A stretch of 39,194 bases of DNA from Actinomycetospora sp. Its GTDB lineage: Bacteria; Actinomycetota; Actinomycetes; Mycobacteriales; Pseudonocardiaceae. The DNA is taken from the NCBI GenBank assembly GCA_029266415.1, contig JAQSWW010000027.1, positions 1 through 39,194 of the forward strand. Reading direction: 5' to 3'. This document shows, in pieces, positions 25,061 through 32,783 of the stretch. The position numbers were made by a program, and so were the translations under genes. Position 1 is the first letter of the stretch. Every line of letters starts with the position of its first letter. A model generated the notes under the pieces. The model worked only from the letters and a program-made list of their open reading frames with translations. It made no database searches and had not been told where the DNA came from.

Positions 25061-25079
25061 CAGCGGGTACAGCGGGGGC

Positions 25080-25925
25080 ATGAGCGAACGCACCTGGCTG
25101 GTCACCGGCGCCTCCCGGGGCCTCGGCCGCGCCCTCGTGGAGGCCGTCCTCGCGCACGGCGACCGTGTCGTGGCGACCGCCCGCGACGCGGGCGCCCTCG
25201 ACGACCTCGCGGCGGACCACGGCGACCGCGTCCTCACACGCGACCTGGACGTCACCGACCGCGCGGCGGTGTTCGCGGTGGTCAACCAGGTGGCCGCGGA
25301 GACCGGACGCATCGACGTCCTCGTCGCCAACGCCGGCTACGGCCTGGCGGGCGGGGTCGAGGAGGTCACCGAGGAGCAGGCGCGCCGGCAGGTGGAGGTG
25401 AACCTGTTCGGCGCGCTGTGGACGCTGCAGGCCGTGCTGCCGACGATGCGGGCCCAGCACCGCGGGCACCTGCTGCCCATCTCGAGCATCGGCGGCGTCG
25501 GCGCCTTCCCCAACACCGGGCTCTACCACGCCACGAAGTGGGGGCTCGAGGGGTTGAGCGAGTCGCTCGCCCAGGAGGTCGAGCCGTTCGGCATCCGGAC
25601 GACGATCGTCGAGCCCGGCCCGTTCCGCACCGACTGGAACGGCACGAGCATGGAGCGCGCGACGCCGATGCACTCCTACGACGAGGTGCTCGGCCCCCGC
25701 CGCGAGGCCATGGACGGGTCGGGCGCGTTCACCCAGCCCGGCGACCCGCGGCGCGCCGGCGAGGCGATGATCCGCGCCGTCGAGAGCGACGACCCGCCCC
25801 GGCGCCTGCTGCTCGGCGAGATGGCCGCCGACCTGGCGCCGAGGCTCTGGCAGCAGCGCATCGACGAGGCCGCGGCGTGGCGCGAGGTCGCGGTGGGCGC
25901 GGACTTCCCGCCGGACGGGCGCTGA
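25080..25925 (+). CDS. Short-chain dehydrogenase/reductase (classical SDR)
   Basis: A 281-residue NAD(P)-dependent oxidoreductase. The cofactor motif is WLVTGASRGLGRALV (TGxxxGxG), NAG is in VLVANAGYGLAG, and the catalytic Ser is in LPISSIGG with YHATK giving the YxxxK pair. EPGPFRTDW is the conserved PG motif. Arg in the first loop (ASRGLG, ATARD) hints at NADP preference. The substrate is unknown. The ATG at 25080 follows GCGGGGGC. It is probably co-transcribed with the SLT gene and converges on the NTF2-like gene 13 nt away. Confidence 0.93.
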   Translation: MSERTWLVTGASRGLGRALVEAVLAHGDRVVATARDAGALDDLAADHGDRVLTRDLDVTDRAAVFAVVNQVAAETGRIDVLVANAGYGLAGGVEEVTEEQARRQVEVNLFGALWTLQAVLPTMRAQHRGHLLPISSIGGVGAFPNTGLYHATKWGLEGLSESLAQEVEPFGIRTTIVEPGPFRTDWNGTSMERATPMHSYDEVLGPRREAMDGSGAFTQPGDPRRAGEAMIRAVESDDPPRRLLLGEMAADLAPRLWQQRIDEAAAWREVAVGADFPPDGR

Positions 25926-25938
25926 GCCGCATTCTGCG

Positions 25939-26304
25939 TCATCCCGGCAGGTCGAGCAGGGTGAGCACGGCGATCCGGTAGCCGTCCGGACCGGCCACGA
26001 GCTGGTAGCAGAACCTCTCGGCCGGGCCCGCGCCGTGGTCCCAGGTGACGTCCGCCCAGACGCCCACCGGCCCTTCCGCGATCACCGTGATCGAGGGCTC
26101 GGCGGTGTCCACGCCCCCGTACTGCGGCCAGGACGAGGCGAAGAAGGCGGCCGTCTGCGCCGCGTCGGTCACGGGGATCGACGTCCCGGGGAAGAGGATC
26201 AGCGACGGCACGGCGTACAGGGCGGCCACGGCCTGCTCGTCGCGGGCCAGCAGCGCCTGGGCGTAGGCGGCGAAGAAGCCGTCGACGGTGTGGGTGTCGG
26301 TCAT
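25939..26304 (-). CDS. NTF2-like (SnoaL/ketosteroid-isomerase-type) protein
   Basis: A 121-residue single-domain protein with an NTF2-like pattern: VDGFFAAYAQALLARDEQAVAALY at the N-terminus, VPSLILFPG, then strands ending DGYRIAVLTLLDLPG. Proteins of this size bind or isomerise small hydrophobic molecules; no specific function can be given. The ATG at 26304 has no Shine-Dalgarno and follows minus-strand TAGCGT by 7 nt, so it is probably leaderless. It is divergent from an HTH regulator with a 57-nt shared promoter region. Confidence 0.8.
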   Translation of the reverse strand: MTDTHTVDGFFAAYAQALLARDEQAVAALYAVPSLILFPGTSIPVTDAAQTAAFFASSWPQYGGVDTAEPSITVIAEGPVGVWADVTWDHGAGPAERFCYQLVAGPDGYRIAVLTLLDLPG

Positions 26305-26361
26305 GGCGCCGACGCTAGGAACAGAACCGGACAAGCCGGTGTCGTGTTCTAGCCTCGGTCC
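26305..26361. promoter_or_regulatory. Divergent leaderless promoters between NTF2-like and HTH genes
   Basis: Plus-strand TAGCCT (26350-26355) lies 6 nt before the HTH GTG, and minus-strand TAGCGT lies 7 nt before the NTF2-like ATG. An imperfect palindrome spans the region, with CTAGGAACAG on the left mirrored by GTGTTCTAG on the right, a candidate operator for the HTH protein. Confidence 0.5.
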
Positions 26362-26754
26362 GTGGGCACGCCCCGGCACTCCCTCGCGGCGGCGTCCCGC
26401 GACGGCCACCTCGCCCTGCGCCGCGTCGAGCGTCAGCAAGCGGTCATCGAGCGGCTGCACGCCGCCCACGGCGCCCGCCTCCGCATCGCCGACCTCGCCC
26501 GCGACCTCGGCGTCGCGCCCCGCACGCTGGCGCGCGACGTCGAGCGCCTGCGCGACAGCGGCGTCCCGATCGTCGCGCACCCCGGGCGCGGCGGCGGCGT
26601 GAGCCTCCCCCGCGCCGCCGCCCCGGCACCGATCCGGTTCGACCTGCCCGAGGCCGCCGCGGTGATCTCCAGCCTCGCCGTCCTCGGCCCGACCGTGAGC
26701 CCGAGCGCCGCCTCGGCCATGCGCAAGCTCGCGCAGGCCGTGGGCGGCGGGTGA
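26362..26754 (+). CDS. Short HTH_11-type regulator lacking a WYL domain
   Basis: A 130-residue protein with an N-terminal winged HTH of the kind that begins YafY/WYL and DeoR-type regulators: QQAVIERLHAAHGARLRIADLA, then LGVAPRTLARDVERLRDSGVPI and HPGRGGGVSL. The rest (FDLPEAAAVISSLAVLG) resembles the linker helix before a WYL domain, but the WYL domain itself is missing, so the protein is either a natural short form or truncated. The GTG at 26362 is leaderless. Its stop is 1 nt from the convergent acyl-CoA synthetase stop. Confidence 0.82.
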   Translation: MGTPRHSLAAASRDGHLALRRVERQQAVIERLHAAHGARLRIADLARDLGVAPRTLARDVERLRDSGVPIVAHPGRGGGVSLPRAAAPAPIRFDLPEAAAVISSLAVLGPTVSPSAASAMRKLAQAVGGG

Positions 26755-26755
26755 C

Positions 26756-28645
26756 TCAGGCTCCCGGGCCCTTCTGCAGCACCGGGCGCAGGGTGTCGAG
26801 GACGCCCGGGTCGTCGATGGTCGACGGGACCGCCTCGTCGGCGCCGTCCGCGATGCCGCGCATGGTCTTGCGCAGCACCTTGCCCGATCGGGTCTTGGGC
26901 AGCGCCGGGACGATCGCGACGTTCTTGAACGACGCCACGGCCCCGACCTCGTCGCGGACCATCTTCACGAGCTCCGCGGACAGCTCGGACTCCTCGCGCT
27001 CGACACCCGCCTTGAGCACCACGAAGCCCCGCGGCACCTGGCCCTTCATCGCGTCGTGGACACCGATGACGGCGCACTCGGCGACGTCGGGGTGCCCGGA
27101 GAGCACCTCCTCCATCGAGCCGGTGGACAGGCGGTGGCCGGCGACGTTGATGACGTCGTCGGTGCGGCCCATGACGTAGAGGTAGCCGTCCTCGTCGAGG
27201 TAGCCGCCGTCGCCGGTGAGGTAGTAGCCCTCGTAGCGGCTCATGTAGGACTCGCGGAAGCGCTCGTCGTCGTTCCACAGCGTCTGCAGGCAGCCCGGGG
27301 GCAGCGGCAGCTTGATCGTGATCGCACCCTCCTCGCCGTGGGGCAGGACCGTGCCGTCGACGTCGAGGATCTCCACCTGGTAGCCGGGCACGGGCACCGA
27401 GGGCGAGCCCGCCTTGAGCTCCATCGGCTCGAGGCCGCGCAGGTTCGCCGCGATCGGCCAGCCGGTCTCGGTCTGCCACCAGTGGTCGACCACCGGGATG
27501 CCGAGCTTCTCCGACGCCCACGTCCATGTCTCGGGGTCGAGGCGCTCGCCGGCGAGGAACAGGGTCTCGAGGCTGGAGATGTCGTACTGCTGCAGGTACG
27601 TCGCGTCCGGGTCCTCCTTCTTGATCCCGCGGAACGCGGTGGGCGCGGTGAACAGCGCCTTGACCCCGTACTCCTGGACGACGCGCCAGAATTGGCCGGC
27701 GTCGGGCGTGCCGATCGGCTTGCCCTCGTAGAGCACGGTCGTCGCCCCGATGAGCAGCGGCGCGTAGACGATGTAGGAGTGCCCGACGACCCAGCCGACG
27801 TCGGAGGCGGTGAACATGACCTCGCCGGGCCCCACGTCGTAGACGTTGACCATCGACCACGCCAGCGCGACGGCGTGGCCGCCGTTGTCGCGCTGGACGC
27901 CCTTGGGCTTGCCGGTGGTGCCCGAGGTGTAGAGGACGTAGAGCGGGTCGGTCGCCGCGACGGACACGCACTCGGCGGGCTCGGCGTCGCGCTCCGCGGT
28001 GATCCAGTCGACGTCGCGCTCGCCCATCGGGGCCTCGTACTGCGGGCGCTGGAACACGATCGAGCGGCCGGGGTCGTGGGAGGACAGCTCGATCGCCTTG
28101 TCCACCAACGGCTTGTACTCGATCACCCGCTTGCCCTCGATGCCGCAGGACGCGGACACGATGGCGCTCGGCATCGCGTCGTCGATGCGCACCGCCAGCT
28201 CGCGCGCGGCGAAGCCGCCGAAGACGACGCTGTGCACCGCGCCGAGGCGCGCGCAGGCGAGCATCGCGATGGCCGCCTCGGGGATCATCGGCATGTAGAT
28301 GATCACCCGGTCGCCCTTCCCGACGCCGACCGAGCGCAGGACGCCGGCGAAGCGCGCGACGCGGTCGCGCAGCTCGCGGTAGGTGAAGCGCTGGCGGTCG
28401 TCCGTGACGGGCGAGTCGTGGACCAGGGCGACCTGGTCGCCGCGGCCGGCGTCGACGTGGCGGTCGAGGGCGTTGTGGCAGGTGTTCAGCTCGCCGCCGC
28501 CGAACCACCGCGAGAACGGCACGGCCGACACGTCCATGATCGTCTCGGGCTCCCGGTACCAGTCGACGAGGCCCGCCGCCTCGCGCCAGAAGCCGTCCGG
28601 GTCGGTCATGCTGCGGTCGTAGGCCTGCCGGTACTCGCCACTCAT
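26756..28645 (-). CDS. prpE: Propionyl-CoA synthetase-like acyl-CoA synthetase (PrpE type)
   Basis: AMP-forming ligase that activates propionate (or acetate) to the CoA thioester. The 629-residue length matches PrpE (about 628). The motifs are the P-loop YTSGTTGKPKGVQRDNGG, DHWWQTETGWPI (PrpE-like rather than the DTWWQTETG of acetyl-CoA synthetase), the hinge region GRTDDVINVAGHRLSTGSME, and a C-terminal PKTRSGKVLRK with the catalytic, acetylatable Lys. The ATG at 28645 has no Shine-Dalgarno and follows minus-strand TAGTGT (28653-28658) by 7 nt, suggesting a leaderless mRNA. An acetyl-CoA synthetase activity cannot be excluded. No other methylcitrate-cycle genes are nearby. Confidence 0.85.
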   Translation of the reverse strand: MSGEYRQAYDRSMTDPDGFWREAAGLVDWYREPETIMDVSAVPFSRWFGGGELNTCHNALDRHVDAGRGDQVALVHDSPVTDDRQRFTYRELRDRVARFAGVLRSVGVGKGDRVIIYMPMIPEAAIAMLACARLGAVHSVVFGGFAARELAVRIDDAMPSAIVSASCGIEGKRVIEYKPLVDKAIELSSHDPGRSIVFQRPQYEAPMGERDVDWITAERDAEPAECVSVAATDPLYVLYTSGTTGKPKGVQRDNGGHAVALAWSMVNVYDVGPGEVMFTASDVGWVVGHSYIVYAPLLIGATTVLYEGKPIGTPDAGQFWRVVQEYGVKALFTAPTAFRGIKKEDPDATYLQQYDISSLETLFLAGERLDPETWTWASEKLGIPVVDHWWQTETGWPIAANLRGLEPMELKAGSPSVPVPGYQVEILDVDGTVLPHGEEGAITIKLPLPPGCLQTLWNDDERFRESYMSRYEGYYLTGDGGYLDEDGYLYVMGRTDDVINVAGHRLSTGSMEEVLSGHPDVAECAVIGVHDAMKGQVPRGFVVLKAGVEREESELSAELVKMVRDEVGAVASFKNVAIVPALPKTRSGKVLRKTMRGIADGADEAVPSTIDDPGVLDTLRPVLQKGPGA

Positions 28646-28720
28646 GGCCCGGACACTAGCCACGGGCCCGGACCGAGCGCACGGCCCGACCGGAACGCGA
28701 GATCGCGCCGCCCGATCCCT

Positions 28721-28762
28721 CGTGAGCGATCCTTGGGCGTATGGGCCCACGGATCGCTCACG
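28721..28762 (-). terminator. Long hairpin after the amidohydrolase pseudogene
   Basis: CGTGAGCGATCC (28721-28732) pairs with GGATCGCTCACG (28751-28762), with inner TGGGC/GCCCA pairing beyond one mismatch. It starts directly after the pseudogene stop at 28763. It also lies 76 nt upstream of prpE, so it would insulate prpE from readthrough. Confidence 0.7.
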
Positions 28763-30080
28763 TCAGCCCTTGACCTTGCGGGCCACGCGGCGGGCGCCGG
28801 CGAGGACGTCGGCGGGGTCCACCCGCGTCGGTGCGCCGTCGGCCAGCACCTGCTCGCCGGCCACCCAGACGTCGCGCACGCCGCGGGCGCCCGACGCCCA
28901 CACCAGGTTGGAGACGAGCTGGACGTCGTCGTCGGGGTCGACGAACGCCGCGTCGTCGAGGGACACGTGCACGAGGTCGGCCCAGGCGCCGGGGGCGAGG
29001 ACGCCGAGGTCGTCGCGGCCCAACGCGCGGGCGCCCTCGCGGGTGGCCAGGGCCAGCGCGCCCCCGGCGGTCAGCGCGGTCGCGTCGGCGCCGCGCTGGC
29101 GGGCGAACAGCGAGGCGAGGCGCTGCTCCTCCCACAGGTCGAGGTCGTCGTTCGAGGCCGGCGAGTCGGTGCCCAGCCCGAGGCGGATGCCGGCGGCGCG
29201 CAGGTCGGTCAGCCGCGCGACGCCCGCCGCGAGCTTGGCGTTCGAGCCCGGGCAGTGGGCGACCGCGACGTCGTGGCGGGCGAGGATCGCGATGTCGTCG
29301 TCGGAGAGCTGGATCGCGTGCGCGGCGAGCACCCGCCCGCCCAGCGAGCCCGTCGCCTCGAGCATCGCGCATCGCCGGCACCGAGCCGAACTCGGCGCGC
29401 ACCGCGTCGTCCTCGCCCGGCGCCTCGGCGACGTGCAGGTGCATCAGCGCGCCCCGCTCCTTCGCCAGCGCCGCGGTCGACGTGATCGCCTCGGTGGGCA
29501 GCGTGTACGCCGCGTGCGGGCCGTAGCCGAGCTCGATGCGCTCGCCCGGTCCGAAGCGCAGCCCGTCCGCGTCGATCCACCGCGTGATCGCGTCGCGCAT
29601 CTGCTGCCAGGTGCCCAGACGCTCCATGCCGGGCGCGGTGATGATCCCCGGCGTCAGCACGACCCGGGAGCCGATCTCCAGCACCGCCTCGACGACGTGC
29701 TCGGACTGGAAGTACATCTCCGCCGACGTGGTGACGCCGCCGCGCAGCATCTCCGTACTGCCCGCGAGCATCCCGGCGTGGACGTCGGCGCCGTCGAGCT
29801 TCGCCTCCGCCGGCCAGACCACCTCGAGGAGCCAGCGCATCAGCGGCAGGTCGCCGCCCAAGCCGCGGAGCACGGTCAACGGGGTGTGGGCGTGGGCGTT
29901 GACCAGTCCCGGCATGAGCAGGCCGCCCACCCGCGTCGTCGGCGCCTCCGTGGCCGGTGCCGTGTCCGCGGGGCCGACGTGCGCGATCCGCCCGTCGTCG
30001 TCGACGTCGACCACCGCGTCGCGCAGCACGCTCCCCGCCTCGTCGCAGGGCAGGACGATCGGGGCGTGGTAGCGGCGCAC
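28763..30080 (-). pseudogene. Amidohydrolase (MtaD/cytosine-deaminase-like), frameshifted
   Basis: A metal-dependent amidohydrolase split in two frames. The N-terminal part has PGLVNAHAHTPLTVLRG with the HxH metal ligands, YGPHAAYTLP, and HLHVAEAPGEDD. The C-terminal part continues in another frame with MLEATGSLGGRVLAAHAIQL, AHCPGSNAKLA and the metal-binding Asp in LGTDSPASNDDLDLW, then the usual C-terminal sandwich. Together they make a full-length protein (~430 residues) of the S-adenosylhomocysteine/methylthioadenosine or cytosine deaminase group. The break coincides with a 7-bp tandem duplication at 29362-29375; removing one copy restores GSVPAMLEATG. GTG 30080 is the probable start; no good ribosome binding site is seen. 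Confidence 0.85.
29362..29375. repeat. 7-bp tandem duplication that breaks the amidohydrolase
   Basis: GCATCGC occurs twice back to back (29362-29368, 29369-29375). Removal of one copy joins the two reading frames exactly where the family homology continues. Confidence 0.85.
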
Positions 30081-30275
30081 GCGCCCATGATGGCTCACCG
30101 GCGCCCCGGCCCCGGCCAGAACGGGACGGCGAGCTCGACCCTGCCGTGGCGTCGCGGACCTCGCGGTCGTCCGGCTGCGTCTCGGCCGCCTCGCGCTCGC
30201 CGCGGTGGCGCTCGTGCTGTGTGTGCTTATCCGTGATCCAGCACGGGCAAGCACGCACGAGGCCGCAGGCCGAAG

Positions 30276-30971
30276 TCAGCGCTCGAGGAGCGACCGCAGG
30301 GAGCGCAGCGGCGGCAGCCAGGCGCCGGTGTCGGGTAGGGTGTCGAGGCTGACGCGCGGCAGGGGCTCGCGGAAGACGCCCTCGATGTCCTCCAGATCGA
30401 GGAAGTCGACGATCTCCGACGCCACCGCGAACGCGGCGTACTCGCGGAACCCGATGACGGTGACCGTGACGCCCTCGGCGACGAGCTCCTCGAGCGGCTC
30501 GCGGAACGCCCGCCCGTCACCGGAGGCCACGACCACGTGCGCGAGCCCGCCCTCGGACCGGCGCAGCTCGATGTGGGCGAGCATGTCCGAGTCGACGTCG
30601 GAGTCCTCGTACACCTTCGGCTTGGCGAACACCGCGAAGCCGACGTTGCGCAACGCCTCGACCCACGGCCGCACGATCTCGGTGGAGCCCGGGACGACGT
30701 TGGTGAAGACGGTGGCCTCGGCGACGCCCTCCGGGCCCGCCTCCGAGAGCAGCCAGCGGCCGACCGCGTCGAAGCGGGGCCGGAACGCCGAGGTGGGCCG
30801 CGTGCCCAGCAGCGAGCCGAGGCTCATGTCGATGTTCGGCGCGTCCCAGACCAGCAGCGTCCGCGCGGGCGGCGCCTCCACCGCGGCCTCGTCGGCGACC
30901 TCGTCGTCGACGCGCCCGCCGTTGATCGACGGCGGGGTGGCGAGGTCGGCGGGCGACGGGGACGGCGACAC
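30276..30971 (-). CDS. NYN (PIN-like) domain protein, Rv0207c-like
   Basis: A 231-residue protein with a single NYN domain, a PIN-fold nuclease relative presumed to cleave RNA. Acidic and Asn positions are visible in LLVWDAPNIDMSLG, in SDVDSDMLAHIELR, and in VVVASGDGRAFREPLEEL (SGDGxF). A mycobacterial counterpart (Rv0207c) likewise sits next to trmB, which supports a role connected with RNA. The GTG at 30971 has no Shine-Dalgarno and follows TAGAGT (plus-strand 30979-30984) by 7 nt, so it appears leaderless with its own promoter inside the short gap after trmB. Confidence 0.88.
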   Translation of the reverse strand: MSPSPSPADLATPPSINGGRVDDEVADEAAVEAPPARTLLVWDAPNIDMSLGSLLGTRPTSAFRPRFDAVGRWLLSEAGPEGVAEATVFTNVVPGSTEIVRPWVEALRNVGFAVFAKPKVYEDSDVDSDMLAHIELRRSEGGLAHVVVASGDGRAFREPLEELVAEGVTVTVIGFREYAAFAVASEIVDFLDLEDIEGVFREPLPRVSLDTLPDTGAWLPPLRSLRSLLER

Positions 30972-31012
30972 GGGCCCGACTCTAACGGCCCGGCGCCGGG
31001 TGCGACGGGTGC

Positions 31013-31792
31013 TCAGGACGGCCTCCCGGAGGAGGCGGCGACGCGGGTGAGCAGGAGGTCGTGGCTGGGGCGGCCCTCCTGCTCGGCGCGCGTCTCGAAC
31101 TTGGTGCGCGGGCGCCACGCCGGGCGGGGAGCGAAGCCGCCGTGGGGGTTGTCGAGCAGGGGCTCGGCGTCGGTGACCTCGCGCATCCGGGCGGCGTAGT
31201 CGGCGACGTCGGTGGCGAGGTGCAGGCTCGCCCCTAGCGCGAGGCGCGAGGCCATCAGCGCCACGGTGGCGGGCTGGACCAGGCGGCGCTTGTGGTGGCG
31301 GCGCTTGGGCCACGGGTCGGGGTAGAAGACGCGCAGACCGGCGAGCGATCCGGGTGCGACGAGCTCATCGAGCACGACGACGGCGTCGCCGCGCAGCAGC
31401 CGCAGGTTGGTCAGGCCCCGCTCCTCGATCCGCATGAGCAGCTGGGCGAGGCCGGGGGGATAGACCTCGACGGCCACGTGGTCGGTGTCGGGCTCGGCGG
31501 CGGCGAGCGCGGCGGTGGTCTCGCCCATGCCGGAGCCGATCTCCATGCGGAGCGGGGCCGTGCGCCCGAACCACGCCGGGGCGTCGAGGCGGCCGTCGGT
31601 GTCGCGGGGAGGCAGCGGCCCGTCCCCGTCGCGGTCGAAGCCGGGCGCGACGGCGCCGTGGACGGGCCAGAGCCGGTCCCAGGCGCGCTGCTGCCCGGCC
31701 GTCATGCGCCCGCCGCGGTCGGTGAAGCTCACGATCGTGCGCCGCGGGACGTCCGGGTCGGACGTCGGCAGCGTGTCGTGATCAGGCCCCAC
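31013..31792 (-). CDS. trmB: tRNA (guanine-N7-)-methyltransferase TrmB
   Basis: S-adenosylmethionine-dependent enzyme that makes m7G46 in the variable loop of tRNAs. The 259-residue protein has the SAM-binding motif LRMEIGSGMGETTAALA, the VAVEVYPPG acidic loop, the diagnostic VFYPDPWPKRRHHKRRLVQP block, and the C-terminal TKFETRAEQEGRPSHDLL signature. The GTG at 31792 has GAGG about 9 nt upstream. It lies 41 nt upstream of the NYN gene, an arrangement conserved in other actinobacteria. Confidence 0.96.
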   Translation of the reverse strand: MGPDHDTLPTSDPDVPRRTIVSFTDRGGRMTAGQQRAWDRLWPVHGAVAPGFDRDGDGPLPPRDTDGRLDAPAWFGRTAPLRMEIGSGMGETTAALAAAEPDTDHVAVEVYPPGLAQLLMRIEERGLTNLRLLRGDAVVVLDELVAPGSLAGLRVFYPDPWPKRRHHKRRLVQPATVALMASRLALGASLHLATDVADYAARMREVTDAEPLLDNPHGGFAPRPAWRPRTKFETRAEQEGRPSHDLLLTRVAASSGRPS

Positions 31793-31847
31793 CCCACGAT
31801 CCTCACACGCGCACCCGGCGGGGTGCGGCGCGTGGTCAGCGGCGGGG

Positions 31848-32138
31848 TCAGGAGCGGCGCAGGGCGGCCAGCGTGCCGAGGTCCGGGGTGATGCGGATGC
31901 GGACGGTCTCGGCGGGGACGCCGAGGACCGAGCCCACGAGCCGGCGGGCGGCGCCGTCGGCGTCGGCGAGGCGGGCGACGACGGCCTCGCGGCCCGCGGG
32001 CCCGAAGCGCAGCGTCCAGCCGGCCGGGCCGAAGGTGGCGGTCACCGCGTGGACGACGTCGGACAGGCGCGGCAGGGGCATGGTCAGGGGTTCGGCGACC
32101 ACACGGGCGGGCCGCCGGGTCAAGGGGACGAGGGTCAC
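31848..32138 (-). CDS. Small protein of unknown function
   Basis: A 96-residue reading frame with good actinobacterial codon bias: LPRLSDVVHAVTATFGPAGW, GREAVVARLADADGAARRL, and VPAETVRIRITPDLGTLAAL. I do not recognise the family. It looks globular, cytoplasmic and slightly basic. The start could be GTG 32138 or an internal ATG at MPLPRLSDVV; no strong ribosome binding site precedes either. It lies 55 nt upstream of trmB on the same strand. Confidence 0.55.
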   Translation of the reverse strand: MTLVPLTRRPARVVAEPLTMPLPRLSDVVHAVTATFGPAGWTLRFGPAGREAVVARLADADGAARRLVGSVLGVPAETVRIRITPDLGTLAALRRS

Positions 32139-32226
32139 ATCCGGACATCGCCGCGATCACGGCCCGGGTTAGCTCGGGCGCGACGACATGACCCGGTCGG
32201 GCGATCGCCGGTGCCCGGACGGAGTC

Positions 32227-32661
32227 CTAGGCGCCGGACGAGGGTCCGCCCTCGAGGACCTGCGGGCGCGACTGCCGCGCGCGGCGCTGCTGCTCGTACT
32301 GCGAGGTCATCGCCGACTCGATCGACTCGTTGCGCCGCTTGCTGCGGATGCGGGTGAGCAGCAGCAGCGCCAGGCCGTGCAGGACGCCGAGCACGAGCAG
32401 CACGCCCCCAAGCTGGGTGACGACGATCTGCACCCGGCCCTCGACGTCGAACGGCCGGTAGGTCGAGATGAGGGCGAGGAAGCCGAGGGCGACCAGGTGG
32501 AACAGCACGCCGAGCAGCCGGTTGGCCGAGACCGCCGCCTCGTCGTCGTCGAAGACGTCGCGCAGGAAACCGATGCCCGAGCGCATGAGGATCTGGCCCA
32601 CCACCAGCGTGATCAAGCCCCCCACGACGACGATGAGGAGGTAGGTGGGGGTGTCGAGCAC
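32227..32661 (-). CDS. Three-helix integral membrane protein of unknown function
   Basis: A 144-residue protein with transmembrane helices TYLLIVVVGGLITLVVGQIL, LLGVLFHLVALGFLALIS and LGGVLLVLGVLHGLALLLL, and a charged cytoplasmic tail RSKRRNESIESAMTSQYEQQRRARQ. Not recognised as a named family, but the pattern resembles short conserved membrane proteins widespread in actinobacteria. The GTG at 32661 has GGAAGGAAG upstream. It is divergent from the dynamin-like genes with a 122-nt promoter region, so a functional link to the membrane-remodelling unit is possible but unproven. Confidence 0.75.
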   Translation of the reverse strand: MLDTPTYLLIVVVGGLITLVVGQILMRSGIGFLRDVFDDDEAAVSANRLLGVLFHLVALGFLALISTYRPFDVEGRVQIVVTQLGGVLLVLGVLHGLALLLLTRIRSKRRNESIESAMTSQYEQQRRARQSRPQVLEGGPSSGA

Positions 32662-32783
32662 GGCGACTTCCTTCCCTGGTGACGTTTCGTGGTCAGTCTC
32701 CCCTGACGTGCGATCACGCGAAACCCTCGCGACCTGCGGAACCACCCTCACCACCACCGTCCGCCGCCTACGCTGCCGACGCT
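32662..32783. promoter_or_regulatory. Divergent region between membrane protein and dynamin-like genes
   Basis: Contains a hairpin GTCAG-TCTCCC-CTGAC (32692-32707) nested inside longer imperfect arms (GTTTCGTG versus CACGCGAAAC). TACGCT 10 nt before the dynamin GTG is a candidate -10. Regulation is unknown. Confidence 0.35.

Noticed and set aside
29209-30258. A second overlapping minus-strand gene in the amidohydrolase region
   Set aside because: Only the two frames joined at the 7-bp duplication carry amidohydrolase motifs; the third frame is Arg/Ala-rich noise.
30081-30275. Gene or terminator between the amidohydrolase and the NYN gene
   Set aside because: No coding potential; GTGCTT/AAGCAC arms exist but are too short and widely spaced to call.
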